The notes under the pieces: model-generated | Told to the model about the DNA's origin: nothing | Seen by the model: the letters and a program-made list of their open reading frames with translations, nothing else | Database searches by the model: none | In this document: one piece after another, positions 9,753-21,728 of the stretch | Layout of the letters: every line of letters begins with the position of its first letter | How positions within the stretch are numbered: position 1 is the first letter of the stretch | Assembly: GCA_014843695.1 (NCBI GenBank) | Contig: CM026403.1 | Location: forward strand, 46,401,645-46,465,644 | Source: Archivesica marissinica | Lineage: Eukaryota > Mollusca > Bivalvia > Venerida > Vesicomyidae | Direction of reading: 5' to 3' | Length of the DNA stretch: 64,000 nt | Translations under genes and position numbers: made by a program

Positions 9753-12700
9753 ATGGCCAATGGAATTATCCAGTGGAATTGTCGAGGTTTAAAATCTAAT
9801 TTTGCAGAGCTTTCTCTTTTAGTGCAAGAACATAAACCTGCTGCGTTATGACTTCAAGAAACATTTTTGAAACAAAATGATACAATTTCTATAAAACATC
9901 ACACCATTTTCAATAAAATATACAGTGAAGGTGATAAAGCCCAGGGTGTGGTATCTATCATCGTCAATAATAGTGTTCCACATAAGGAATTACTGTTAAA
10001 TACAAACTTACAAGCTGTTGCTGTAAGACTGTCATTACATAGCACTATCACACTGTGTTCACTATATCTTCCCCCAAGTAAACCAATTGAAGAACATAGG
10101 CTGAATGATCTTCTAATACAATTACCCACTCCATATATTCTAATAGGTGATTTCAATGCACATAACATGCACATAACATCATCTGGGGTTGTAATAATAC
10201 AAATCAAAGAGGTCTCCAGATAGAGAATTTCATCTCTGATAATTCTCTTTCTTACATGAATGATCCATCTTCCAAAACATATTTACACCCAGGAACAGGA
10301 TCCTATTCTGCAATAGATCTTACACTATGTAGCCCAGTCATACTTCCAGATTTCTCATGGAAAGTCGATGATGATCTCCACGGAAGCGACCACTTCCCCA
10401 TCCTCATATCTGAAAATCAGCCAACAGCTTATAGTCAAACCAGAAGATGGAAACTTTCTAAAGCAAATTGGACTAAATTCCAACAACTTTGTGAACAAAC
10501 AATTTCATATGAAACATTCAAGGATTGTCGTGATCAAACACAGCTATTCACTACATTACTAATAAAAGCAGCAGAACAATCCATACCTCAGACGTCACCT
10601 AATCCAAAGAGACCATACAAACCCTGGTATGATGATGATTGTAAGAAAGCCATCCAAAATAGGAAATCGGCCATAAGAAAATTCAATTTTAGACCCACCA
10701 CAGAAAATTTAAACAACATTCGCATATATAGAGCAAAAGCACGACGTACAATACAAAGCAGCAAACGCAAATGTTGGAAACAATACATCTCAAGACTAAA
10801 TAACAGAACAACAACTAAGAAAACGTGGGACATGATCAGAAAAATGAATGGCAAAGGTACTTCACCTATTAGCCACCTCACTGCAAACAACAAACAAATC
10901 ACCACACCTCTGGAAATTTCAAACACCTTAGCAGAAACATTTGCACAAAAATCATCAGCAAATAATTATTCACAAAAATTTCAGAAATTCAAAGACACTA
11001 AAGAAAAAAAAACTAAACTTCAATTCAAAGAACAAAGAACATTACAACAAACTATTTAATCTTAAAGAACTAAAGTCTGCTTTGTCAAAAGCACATGATA
11101 CATCCCCAGGTCCAGATAAAATCCACTATCAATTCTTAAAACATCTACCTAGCTCCTCCCTCTTTATATTATTGGACATGTTTAATTCTATATGGCAAAC
11201 TGGTGAGTTTCCTACATCTTGGAGGGAGGCTTTAGTCATCCCAATACCAAAACCAGATAAGGATAAAAAGGATCCAAACAACTATAGACCCATAGCGTTA
11301 ACAAGTTGTATATGTAAAACTATGGAACGAATGGTAAACAACCGGCTTGTATGGTTTCTCGAATCAAATCATTTAATTGTTAATGTCCAGAGTGGCTTTC
11401 GTCAGCAGCGAAGCACACTGGATCATCTAGTTCGTTTCGAAACATTTATACGAGAGGGCTTTGTCAATAAACAACATGTTGCTTCAGTATTTTTCGACCT
11501 TGAGAGTGCTTATGACACAACCTGGAAATATGGCATTTTAAAAGATCTTCACGACTTTGACCTCAGAGGACGCCTTCCATTATTTATTTCTGCATTTTCA
11601 AATGAAAGACTTTTTCGTGTTCGTGTTTGTAATACCCTATCAGATGCTCGGGAACAGCAGATGGGTGTACCACAGGGTTGTATTTTGTCCGTTACATTGT
11701 TTAGTATTAAGATAAACAATATTGTTAAATAAATAAATCCAGGGGTTGAGTGCTCCCTTTATGTAGATGATTTTGTTATTTGCTTCAGGTCTAGTAATAT
11801 GAACATAATAGAACGCCAACTCCAGCAATGTCTGAATAAACTTCAGACTTGGTCGGATGAAAATGGTTTTAAATTTTCTAAATCAAAAACTAAATGTATG
11901 CATTTTTGTAATCTACGTGGACTTCATCCAGACCCAGACATTTACCTGGATGGCTCACGTGTAGAAGTAGTCTCGGAATACAAATTTTTAGGTGTTATCT
12001 TTGATAAAAAACTCTCATTCATTCCTCATATCAATAATTTAAAAAAGAAATGTCAAAAAGCTCTAAATATTTTAAAGGTTGTGGCACATTCCGATTGGGG
12101 AGCTGATAGAAAGGTACTTCTACGGCTCTATCGGTCATTGGTTCGCTCTAAGCTGGATTATGGTTCGATAATTTACTGATCTGCACGAAAATCGTACCTG
12201 AAAATACTTGATCCTATACATAATCACGGTCTACGATTAGTCCTTGGAGCTTTCAGAACTTCCCCTGTTAAAAGTCTTTATGCTGAAGCAAATGAACCCT
12301 CTCTGTATGCTAGACGACAGAAGCTAGCTCTTCAATACCTACTGAAACTCAAGTCAAATCCTCTAAACCCGGCTCACAAAGTGGTCTTTCAACCCCAATT
12401 TAAAGTGCAGTTTCAAAGAAAACCGAGAGCTATTGCCCCACTAGGTATACGCATGGAACAATGTATAGATGACCTACATATTAACATGAAATCTATTGCA
12501 CAGTATAAAATCCCAGAGGCTCCTCCTTGGACCCTTAAAACTGCCGAGTTTCGCTTTGATCTCACTTCTGATAAAAAGTCTATTACAGACAGGAGCCAGT
12601 TTCAAACAAAATATCATGAAATCAGGGAATTTTATTCTGACTTCAAAGCCATATACACAGATGGTTCAAAAGCTGGTGACACTGTTGCGTCAGCAGCAAT

Positions 12701-13442
12701 ATTTGGGAATAAAAATCGGAAATGTAGACTTCCAAACAAGTCCTCAATTTTCTCTGCCGAACTGAAGGCCATAGATCTCGCTCTAGATCTTGCAGTGGAA
12801 TCACACTATGTTCAATATATCATTTTCTCTGATTCCTTGTCTGTTTTACAGGCTTTGTATTATGAAAAGTTTGAAAATTCTATTGTTTGTACTTTGCTTG
12901 AAAGGATTTCTTCCCTTTCAGAAACAAATACATTTGTGTTCTGCTGGCTTCCGAGTCATATGGGAATAAAAGGAAATGAAATGGCTGATCAGAATGCAAA
13001 GCTGGCTTTGTCATTATCCATTTCTAGGATTAAAGTGTGTTATACTGATTTTAAATCTACAATTCTTACCTTAATTCAATCCTCTTGGCAGGCCCAATGG
13101 GATGATGAAATTTTTAACAAACTTCATTCGGTCAAACCAACACTTGGCGAATGGTGCCCAATTTACAGGCCTATTCGTCGAGAAGAAGTCATACTTGCCC
13201 GTCTCAGGATTGGTCATTCTCGAATATCACATTCATGGCTGTTGTCACGAGATGATGCACCAGAATGTATCCCATGCAATACTCCATACACGGTGGAGCA
13301 TATCTTAATACACTGTGTTGACCTTCAACCAATCCGGTTGCAGTACTACAATGTGGACAACATTAAAACACTCTTCGACTCTATCAGAGTAGAGTCCATC
13401 ATATCATTTATCAAGGCAATAGGAATTTATAATAAGCTGTGA
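9753..13442 (+). pseudogene. LINE ORF2 (endonuclease, RT, RNase H), decayed
   Basis: The second LINE ORF starts at the ATG at 9753 (MANGIIQWNCRGLKSN, typical of an APE endonuclease N-terminus). Endonuclease motifs include LIGDFNAHN (near 10140) and a Ser-Asp-His motif GSDHFPI (near 10385). RT motifs include NYRPIALTS, FDLESAYD, MGVPQGCILS and the active-site YVDD (11760-11771). RNase H follows, with acidic residues in YTDGS (12660), AELKA, FSDSLS and MADQ. A CxxC...H motif (CIPCNTPYTVEHILIHC) ends it. Lesions are a TGA at 9849-9851, a frame change near 10170-10220, a frame change near 11010-11040 in an A-rich run, a TAA at 11730-11732 and a TGA at 12177-12179. ORF1 with zinc knuckles plus a terminal RNase H points to the I-like superfamily (I or Nimb clade likely). 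It is not functional as read. Confidence 0.88.
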
Positions 13443-13735
13443 TATCAATTGTTAATCATGCCTTTGTAGTAATTTCATTCATATATTACCTGTAATTAAT
13501 CTTACGTCTTTATAGCTTCTTAGTATTAATTTTTACGTAATGCATATACTTATATAGAATTTTATTTCATACACTCGACAATAAACATAACTTTAATGCG
13601 CGCTACATGACCTTAGATGTCGATGCGCCGTAAAACACCATTCATTCATTCATACACTCGACAATAAACATAACTTTAATGCGCGCTACATGACCTTAGA
13701 TGTCGATGCGCCGTAAAACACCATTCATTCATTCA
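13443..13735 (+). repeat. LINE 3' UTR and tandemly duplicated 83-bp tail
   Basis: The LINE 3' UTR ends in an ATTC-type tail. Its last 83 bp, from TACACTCGACAATAAACATA to (ATTC)3, occur twice in perfect tandem (13570-13652 and 13653-13735) and then run into the gap. This could be a real tail duplication, two abutting insertions, or an assembly artefact at the gap edge. Confidence 0.75.
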
Positions 13736-14735
13736 NNNNNNNNNNNNNNNNNNNNNNNNNNNNNNNNNNNNNNNNNNNNNNNNNNNNNNNNNNNNNNNNN
13801 NNNNNNNNNNNNNNNNNNNNNNNNNNNNNNNNNNNNNNNNNNNNNNNNNNNNNNNNNNNNNNNNNNNNNNNNNNNNNNNNNNNNNNNNNNNNNNNNNNNN
13901 NNNNNNNNNNNNNNNNNNNNNNNNNNNNNNNNNNNNNNNNNNNNNNNNNNNNNNNNNNNNNNNNNNNNNNNNNNNNNNNNNNNNNNNNNNNNNNNNNNNN
14001 NNNNNNNNNNNNNNNNNNNNNNNNNNNNNNNNNNNNNNNNNNNNNNNNNNNNNNNNNNNNNNNNNNNNNNNNNNNNNNNNNNNNNNNNNNNNNNNNNNNN
14101 NNNNNNNNNNNNNNNNNNNNNNNNNNNNNNNNNNNNNNNNNNNNNNNNNNNNNNNNNNNNNNNNNNNNNNNNNNNNNNNNNNNNNNNNNNNNNNNNNNNN
14201 NNNNNNNNNNNNNNNNNNNNNNNNNNNNNNNNNNNNNNNNNNNNNNNNNNNNNNNNNNNNNNNNNNNNNNNNNNNNNNNNNNNNNNNNNNNNNNNNNNNN
14301 NNNNNNNNNNNNNNNNNNNNNNNNNNNNNNNNNNNNNNNNNNNNNNNNNNNNNNNNNNNNNNNNNNNNNNNNNNNNNNNNNNNNNNNNNNNNNNNNNNNN
14401 NNNNNNNNNNNNNNNNNNNNNNNNNNNNNNNNNNNNNNNNNNNNNNNNNNNNNNNNNNNNNNNNNNNNNNNNNNNNNNNNNNNNNNNNNNNNNNNNNNNN
14501 NNNNNNNNNNNNNNNNNNNNNNNNNNNNNNNNNNNNNNNNNNNNNNNNNNNNNNNNNNNNNNNNNNNNNNNNNNNNNNNNNNNNNNNNNNNNNNNNNNNN
14601 NNNNNNNNNNNNNNNNNNNNNNNNNNNNNNNNNNNNNNNNNNNNNNNNNNNNNNNNNNNNNNNNNNNNNNNNNNNNNNNNNNNNNNNNNNNNNNNNNNNN
14701 NNNNNNNNNNNNNNNNNNNNNNNNNNNNNNNNNNN
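13736..14735. other. Assembly gap (1000 N)
   Basis: Exactly 1000 unknown bases, so probably a gap of unspecified size. It hides the LINE 3' junction and the 5' LTR, gag and start of pol of the next element. Confidence 0.99.
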
Positions 14736-17700
14736 ACGCATAAATAATAACACCGCACAAGTGACGTATTTGAGAGATTCAGGTGCGACAATTAGTTTAT
14801 TGTCGGCTACTGATCAGACCGCTGATCATTTAGAATACACAGGTGAACGGGTAACAATCCGCGGTGTCAATTATATCCCTGGTAATTATCCGATAGCAAA
14901 GATTAGCGTCGATTGTCCAATATACCAAGGAACATTGAAGGTGGCTGTATTAAAACACAGATGCACCGCGGGGGTGGATCTTATAATAGGTAACGACTGT
15001 GAAACTGCCCCTGTCACTGATTTGATTACCTGTGGCGTGGTTACACGCTCAAATAAGAAAATTATCCCGTTTGATGAAATTGTCACGTCCAACCCAGACT
15101 CAGAAAACACGACCGATACAAATCACAATGTCTTACCTTTTCGGAATACAATTGAGATCAATTCCCCCTCTGAGAAAGCCAGTACAGTTAAACCCCAAAA
15201 TATTCCCTCTATTGACGATTTGAGTCCTGATAAATTATTGCAAGAACAGAATAATGACCCGACCTTAGCACCCCTCTGGGAAATGGCTCAAGAAGGAACA
15301 CCTATTCGGCAAGGATATTACATCCAGCTCGAACCCCGACTACTTATGAGGAGAGAACAACCTCAAGACACGTCCAAAGTTCGACCCTGGAAAATATATG
15401 ATCAGGTGGTAGTTCCACGGGGATTCCGTGATCATATAACGGGACTCGCCCATGACAGTTTAAGTACGGGACACCAGGGACCTAGTAAGACCCTGAAGCG
15501 CATTAAGCGCCGCTTCTTTTGGCCGGGAATCCGCGCAGATGTTAAACGATTCTGCCATAGCTGTGGGCCGTGCCAGAGAGCGGGTAAGGGACAGAAAGCC
15601 ACTGTAGCCCCATTGAAACCCCTGCCCATTATATCCCAACCATTCAAATTTATATCCGCTGATTTCGTTGGACCCATGAAGAAAACTATAAATGGGAACC
15701 AGTATATCTTGAATTTTATTGATCATGCCACTAAATATACGGAATCTTTCCCATGCGCCGCAGCGACAGCTGTTAATGCACAAAAAGCCCTGATCGAGAT
15801 AATATCTCGACATGGAAAACCCCAGACCCTGTTGACTGACCGAGGAAGCGCTTTCATAGCTGAAACATTCACACGCTTCCTAGCCGAGCACGATATACGT
15901 CACTTAACTAGCACGAGTTACAGGCCTCAAACCAACGGATCAATAGAGAAATATAATGGTACATTGAAAACCATGCTTAGAATCCTTGGGGAGAACTCTT
16001 TATCGTCTTGGGATGAGATGCTACCCTGGCTATTATTTGCATATAGAAGTGCAGAGCACTCTAGCACAGGATATTCTCCCTTCTACCTTCTATATGGGCG
16101 CGAACCTAGAGATAATCTAGATTCCACTTATGATCTCTGGGCTAGAAATGAGCGGGATGAAGGGATCCCCATAAATAACTATGTACAAGAATTATGTCAT
16201 AGATTAGCTGAAGCGTTACGTGACGCCAGCGAGAATGCACAACAGGCCGCAGATGGTCGTAAAACAAAGTATGACAGAAGTAAGAAAGCGAAAATGCGTG
16301 TATTCCAGCGTGGTGAATTAGTGTTAGTACGATTACCGTTAAAAGGTAATAAGCTGAAGAATGCCCTCCAGGGACCGTATCCGGTACACGAAAAGGTAGC
16401 GTCGCATACCTATATTATATACATGCCTGATAAGAGAGTAAAATACCGTGTTATGCATGTAAACCAGTTGAAGCCCTGGACAGGTAGGGAGGAGGGTGCA
16501 GCTCTAGCTGATAGTAGTCCGGTGTATGAGTCCCAAGACCCTACCCTATTAGATTACCAAGCCCCTACGGACATTGAGAAAGAATTCGATCCTTGCAGTC
16601 CTCTTGAATCTGTACCTAAGAAAACCTGGCCGGATATCAGTCATTTAAACCCAGACCACAGGGACGATATTAGTCAGTTATTTGACCGTTACCCCCGTTT
16701 ATTCTCTGGACAACTGGGACGTTTCCACGATGTTACCCATGATATTGATGTGCAAGGTGCTTCACCCGTAGTCCAGCCTTACTACCGCATGTCTCCAGAA
16801 AAGAAACAAATATTAAAAACTGAGCTAGATCAAATGTTGGAGTTAGGAATTATCCGCCCTAGCAGAAGCCAGTGGGCCTCTCCCATAATATTGGTACGCA
16901 AATCAGACTCAGAATGGCGACCATGTATTGATTATCGGAAAATTAATGACCTGACTCGAGGAGAAGCCTTCCCCATCCCGAGATTAGACGATCTCATTGA
17001 TCAGGTCGCAGGTTCGAGTCTGATATCAATTTTAGATCTTAATAAAGGTTACTGGCAGATTCCGCTAACCCCTCGAGCTAGTGAAATTGCAGCGTTCATA
17101 ACCCCCTGGGGCTTGTTTGAACCATTAACTCTCCCATTTGGTTTAAAAAACGGTGGAGTTACCTTCCAGAGGGCCATAAACGAGATAATCGCTCAATCCC
17201 CGACAGAACCCATCCGTGATAGATTTGCCGACGCATATCTGGATGATATTGCTGTTCGATCCAATTTATGGTCACAGCACATAAATCACTTGGATTGGAC
17301 ATTTCATAGACTAGAGGATAGTGGTGTTACTTTGAATCCGAAGAAGTGTAAAATTGGGTCTGGAACAGTCAAGTACTTGGGACATGAATTAGGGTCGGGA
17401 AAAATCAAACCAATTTCCAGCAAGGTTGAGTGTATTAGTAATATCTCTCCCCCACAGACCAAGAAACAATTACGAGGATATCTGGGATCAGTAGGATTTT
17501 ACAGGAAATTCATTCCCCAGTTCGCTGAGATCGCCGCTCCCCTGACTGACTTATTAAAGGGCAAGCGATCAGGGAACATCATAACTCAGTGGAGCGATAA
17601 ACATCAACTTGCTTTCGAATCCTTAAAGAAAGCTTTAACCAATAAACCCATACTGAAGGCCCCTGACTTTAACCAAGAGTTCGAACTCTATACTGATGCT

Positions 17701-18045
17701 TCCGATTTGGGAATTTCGGCTGTACTGACTCAGACCGTTGACCAAGTACCACACCCAGTAGCATTTTATTCCCGAAAACTTATTCCACGAGAGAAAAACT
17801 ACTCTACAATAGAGAAGGAATTATTAGCTATAGTGGCCGGTATCGAACATTTTCGCATATATGTAAGCACAAGCAAAACAATAATTAATTCAGATCATAA
17901 TCCCCTTGTATGGTTAAGTAGGTCGAAAACGTCCAATCAACGCCTCTTAAGATGGGCACTGTGTCTCTCAGAATTTAATCTGACCATTAAACATATCAAA
18001 GGGACTCAAAATGTTCTAGCAGACTTTCTCAGTAGAGTTCAATGA
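14736..18045 (+). CDS. pol: Gmr1-type Ty3/gypsy pol: protease-integrase-RT-RNase H
   Basis: The reading frame is open from the gap edge, so the N-terminus is missing; residues below count from 14761. An aspartic protease motif RDSGAT has its Asp at residue 6. The integrase zinc domain is H-x6-H (near 230) plus CHSCGPC. The integrase core has D301 (SADFVG), D360 (LTDRGSAF) and E396 (GSIEKYNG), exactly the D-x35-E spacing. Then come RT (PIPRLDDL, YLDD at 826-829) and RNase H (YTDAS with D979, EKELLAIV, SDHNPL). The stop is at 18043-18045 with no internal break. Integrase before RT is the reverse of normal Ty3/gypsy order and is the hallmark of the Gmr1 group first described in Atlantic cod. The element carries out reverse transcription and integration of its own RNA. 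Whether this copy is active cannot be judged without the 5' half. Confidence 0.92.
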
Positions 18046-18240
18046 CTGTGATGTTTGACTTAGTAAATGTACTTGGTATTATTTCAGTTGTTCAGTAAAT
18101 AGTTATTGCCTCTATGATTAGAATGTTGGTACCTAGCGAAAGAAATGCTATTTTAGGACATATGATGTATTGATATTATGATTGTTTTCTACTGTATATT
18201 CAAAGGAATGAAGATTTGTAAATCGGCCGATAGCGGGCGA
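18046..18240 (+). other. 3' untranslated region and possible polypurine tract
   Basis: This is a short non-coding stretch between the pol stop and the LTR. The last bases before the LTR (18229-18240, GATAGCGGGCGA) are purine-rich, as expected for the plus-strand primer, though with two pyrimidines. Confidence 0.5.
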
Positions 18241-19315
18241 TGTCAAACTTCTCCCCGGGTAGGGAGGATTGTGCAAAACCCCAATTTGCACGAAATATTT
18301 ATTATTGTTATATATAAATAGTAATGTATTATATAAATACATTAAACTGTTTCTATATATGGCCAAATGTTTACCATGTAATATATATATATTTGTTTTA
18401 TGCATAATCGTCTGCTATTATTTTCGCGCCTAAAATTATCAATCTCGCTTCGCGCGGGAAATGACTTAAGATGTTAGGCCTAATCTCAGTTTATCAAGGC
18501 CGTGGTTGCAGGTGTCCAGTTATGTAATACAAAGGCACCGAACTGGTTTGATGGTGTAATATTAGATAACAGGCCGTGGTTGCAGGTGTCCAGTTATGTA
18601 ATACAAAGGCACCGAACTGGTTTGATGGTGTAATATTAGATAACATAACAGATGTTTAGGAATAACAGATGTTTTAGGAATTGTTATATCATATATACAC
18701 TGATTCAATTATGTATATAAGAAATGGATTTTATTAACATAGATCAGACACACTAGAGCCTAACTCCAGGAGCGAGAAAGGTCGTGATCTCAATCTAGTA
18801 TATAGAACATATAAACTGTATTTATGATACTTAGATATTATGGACATTATAAGAAATATAACTTATAAAGATTTGTCGAATAATTAAATTGTTCAGCCAC
18901 AGAAGAAACATAGAGTTTCGGCGAACCATATAGAAGTTGATTAAAAGTTAATCTAATCAGAAACAGTGATTAGATTATAGTGATATTGAGTAATGACGGA
19001 TTAGAAAGATTGGATGTTAAATATACTGTGTAAGCGCATAGTCGGCTCACACAAATGGATTGTTAAATAAGCTTTTAATGATACGATGTATATATATATA
19101 GATCACTGATTATATATATATGGATATTTCTGATGCCAATTTAAACAAGATATTATATAGAAGAAATGTAATACTGTGTTGAGTTATCATTAATACATAT
19201 AATAACGAAGAAACCCCCTAGACAACTCCAGCGAGTCTACAATAGGATAGACCCTGGTAAGAGCCGTAGCAACCGAGACATATTATTACGAGAAGAAAAA
19301 GGAGAGTTTGCGACA
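18241..19315 (+). repeat. 3' LTR of the Gmr1-type element
   Basis: The 1075-bp LTR starts TGTCAAAC and ends GTTTGCGACA, giving the TG...CA ends and the short inverted repeat TGTC/GACA typical of LTRs. The 3' boundary is confirmed independently: sequence from 19316 (GTAGGTGTGCCAGTAATTG) reappears at 55701 without any LTR before it. The LTR has an internal perfect 74-bp tandem duplication at 18497-18570 and 18571-18644. The 5' LTR would lie in or beyond the gap. Confidence 0.8.
18497..18644 (+). repeat. 74-bp tandem duplication inside the LTR
   Basis: Two adjacent identical copies start AGGCCGTGGTTGCAGGTGTC. LTR-internal duplications often affect promoter or enhancer segments, but no such role can be shown here. 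Confidence 0.9.
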
Positions 19316-19694
19316 GTAGGTGTGCCAGTAATTGACAAGTTTCTTCATACTAGACAATGACACAGTTGAAACACTTTTCTTCACAAGTTTGAATGTCGCT
19401 GAAGACGATCAGTTCACTAGTCTATATTAACACATTATTCTCAATATGCCATGTAAGTCTAATTCAAACTCCCTCAATATTCTTCAACCTAGCTGTTGTA
19501 TTAGATACCGTTTGTCCCTGCGTTTGCTGTCCCAGGATGTTAATGATAGCTTGGCAAGGGTTAACAACGTCATAGTTTTATTGATGTATTGCTTACAGCC
19601 TCAAAGTTCCATATAAGTAATGTTGCCTTCCATTAAGCTAAACAGTACTCGCCATTCAGCTCGTGTTTTTGGCAGTCCTTAATCGTGTCTTCAT

Positions 19695-19865
19695 ACTAGC
19701 ATTGTCCACGATACCGGTACACTAGAAAGCAGTGTCGCCTGTTGCTGCAGTACTAGCATAGTCCACGATACCGGTACACTAGAAAGCAGCGACGCCTGTT
19801 GCTGCAGTACTAGCATTGTCCACGATACCGGTTCAATAGAAAGCAGTGCCGCCCGTTGCTGCAAT
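19695..19865. repeat. 57-bp tandem repeat, 3 copies
   Basis: The unit starts TACTAGCATTGTCCACGATA and ends GTTGCTGCAG. Three copies lie here and four in the paralogous block at 56078-56305. The 57-bp period (19 codons) keeps a minus-strand frame open, but nothing suggests a protein. Confidence 0.85.
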
Positions 19866-20677
19866 AAAGAGTAGATATTGTAGAGTAACAGTACTAATTG
19901 CCTCATCTAGGCGAGATATAATATGAAAACATTACAAATCATTTCTTAGCAGTATTTGAGGAAAGTTCTGGTATTGTGAATAAATTATAGCTAATGCTCT
20001 TATATGTGACTTATTTATGTCAGTCACCACAACAGTGGAAACATATCTTGTTCAACTCTACCACATAACTATAATGCTTTCAACATAGTACAAGATACCA
20101 CATAACTATAATGCTTTCAACATAGTACAAGATACCATATAACTATAATGCTTTCAACATAGTACAAGATACCACATAACTATAATGCTTTCAACATAGT
20201 ACAAGATACCACATAACTATAATGCTTTCAACATAGTACAAGATACCACATAACTATAATGCTTTCAACATAGTACAAGATACCGTATAACTATAATGCT
20301 TTCAACATAGTACAAGATACCACATAACTATAATGCTTTCAACATAGTACAATATACCACATAACTATAATGCTTTCAACATAGTACAAGATACCACATA
20401 ACTATAATGCTTTCAACATAGTACAAGATACCGTATAACTATAATGCTTTCAACATAGTACAATATACCACATAACTATAATGCTTTCAACATAGTACAA
20501 GATACCACATAACTATAATGCTTTCAACATAGTACAAGATACAACATAACTATAATGCTTTCAACACAGTACAATATACCACATAACTATAATGCTTAAA
20601 TATGTACAATATACCACATAACTATAATGCTTTCAACATAGTACAATATACCACATAACTATAATGCTTTCAATATA

Positions 20678-21728
20678 CAGTGGAACCTCTGTAAACCGGA
20701 CATCTTCGGGACTGGATAAAAAGTCCGGTTTACAGAGGTTTCCGGTTTTCAGAGGTTTTTTATTGATGTGTTTTCAAAATGTGTTTTTACGTTTATTTAT
20801 CGTCGCTACCGGTTACCCATATGAGCAACGCCTCCTGAAGAGATTAGTTATTTTAGATTTTGGAGGATAGTGCATGATACAGACAGAGACCCATTACAGA
20901 TTCTCCTCTGGTTCTTTTACGTGCACGGTGTAAAGCACCGACACGAGACCTCGGTTTAACGTCCCATCTGAAAGACTGTTAATTTAATTAGGGTCAGACG
21001 GGGGGATCGAACATGCGATCCCTGGATTACCAGTCCAGCGTGTTACCACTGGACTACATATCCGTCTGTAGTGAAATATTTTTGAAAAACAGGTCTTTAA
21101 ATATTATTTTGTAAAACAAATGGTCAAAAGTAGCGAAAATCATAATTATCTTGTGTGACTGGATTATATTGTGCTTTAACAGGTGATCAAACGGTTGCAT
21201 CAAACAATAAATTACGAGATTCACAAAATCCTTTATTCGTTATCAAACAAGTTTTATAATTGCCTATAGGATAGTAATCTACACGTGATTATAACATAAT
21301 CCCCCAGTTAGCCGACACATTAACTGTACATGAGTGCTAATTGCAGTAGTCATCAATCAGCCTGACATCTTATAATCTTGCGCAATTATCACACATTCAT
21401 AGATCAAACGCGCAACGTTAAAAACGAGATTGGAAAGTGTCAGCAGCGTGTCAATTTCTGACGGAATACACAAACAAATTCAACACTTTTTAGTTTATTG
21501 ATGAAGACCTATGTCGCCTAAAAGTTGTTCCGGTTTTGGGAGGTGAAATTACACCAAACTGTACCCAAATTATGCAAATTTTTCGTCCAGTTTCCGGAGT
21601 TGAGAGGTTCCGGTTTTCAGAGTGATTTTATATAAGAAATAAAGAAGAAACAATTCGGGACTTTCAAAAACGTCCGGTTTTGGGAGTATTCCGATTTAGA
21701 GAGGGTCCGGTTTTGGGAGGTTCCACTG
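20678..21728. mobile_element. Non-autonomous pogo-like element with nested SINE
   Basis: Imperfect terminal inverted repeats CAGTGGAACCTCTGTAAACC and (reverse complement of the right end) CAGTGGAACCTCCCAAAACC are flanked by a TA duplication (20676-20677 and 21729-21730). Removing the element restores the 37-bp unit, which proves insertion. TA duplication and CAGT... ends are those of the Tc1/mariner superfamily, with pogo/Tigger-like termini. Both ends also contain internal repeats of the form TCCGGTTTxxxGAGG. No transposase is present. Confidence 0.82.
20891..21070 (-). mobile_element. tRNA-derived SINE nested in the pogo-like element
   Basis: On the minus strand, a tRNA-like head has box A around TAGTCCAGTGGTAACACG and box B GTTCGATCCCC, with a possible anticodon loop CTGGTAA. 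The body contains GATGGGACGTTAAACCGAGG and GTGCACGTAAAAGAACC, a conserved central domain I associate with a SINE superfamily shared by many marine invertebrates (possibly Meta-SINE; the name is uncertain). Ends are approximate. Confidence 0.7.

Noticed and set aside
19393..19575. 60-codon plus-strand frame conserved at 55778-55960
   Set aside because: Near-identity reflects the recent segmental duplication. The peptide has no recognisable features and one reading difference only, so it is not evidence of coding.
21001..21070. tRNA gene on the minus strand
   Set aside because: The cloverleaf-like head continues into a SINE body and sits inside a transposon; it is better read as a SINE head.
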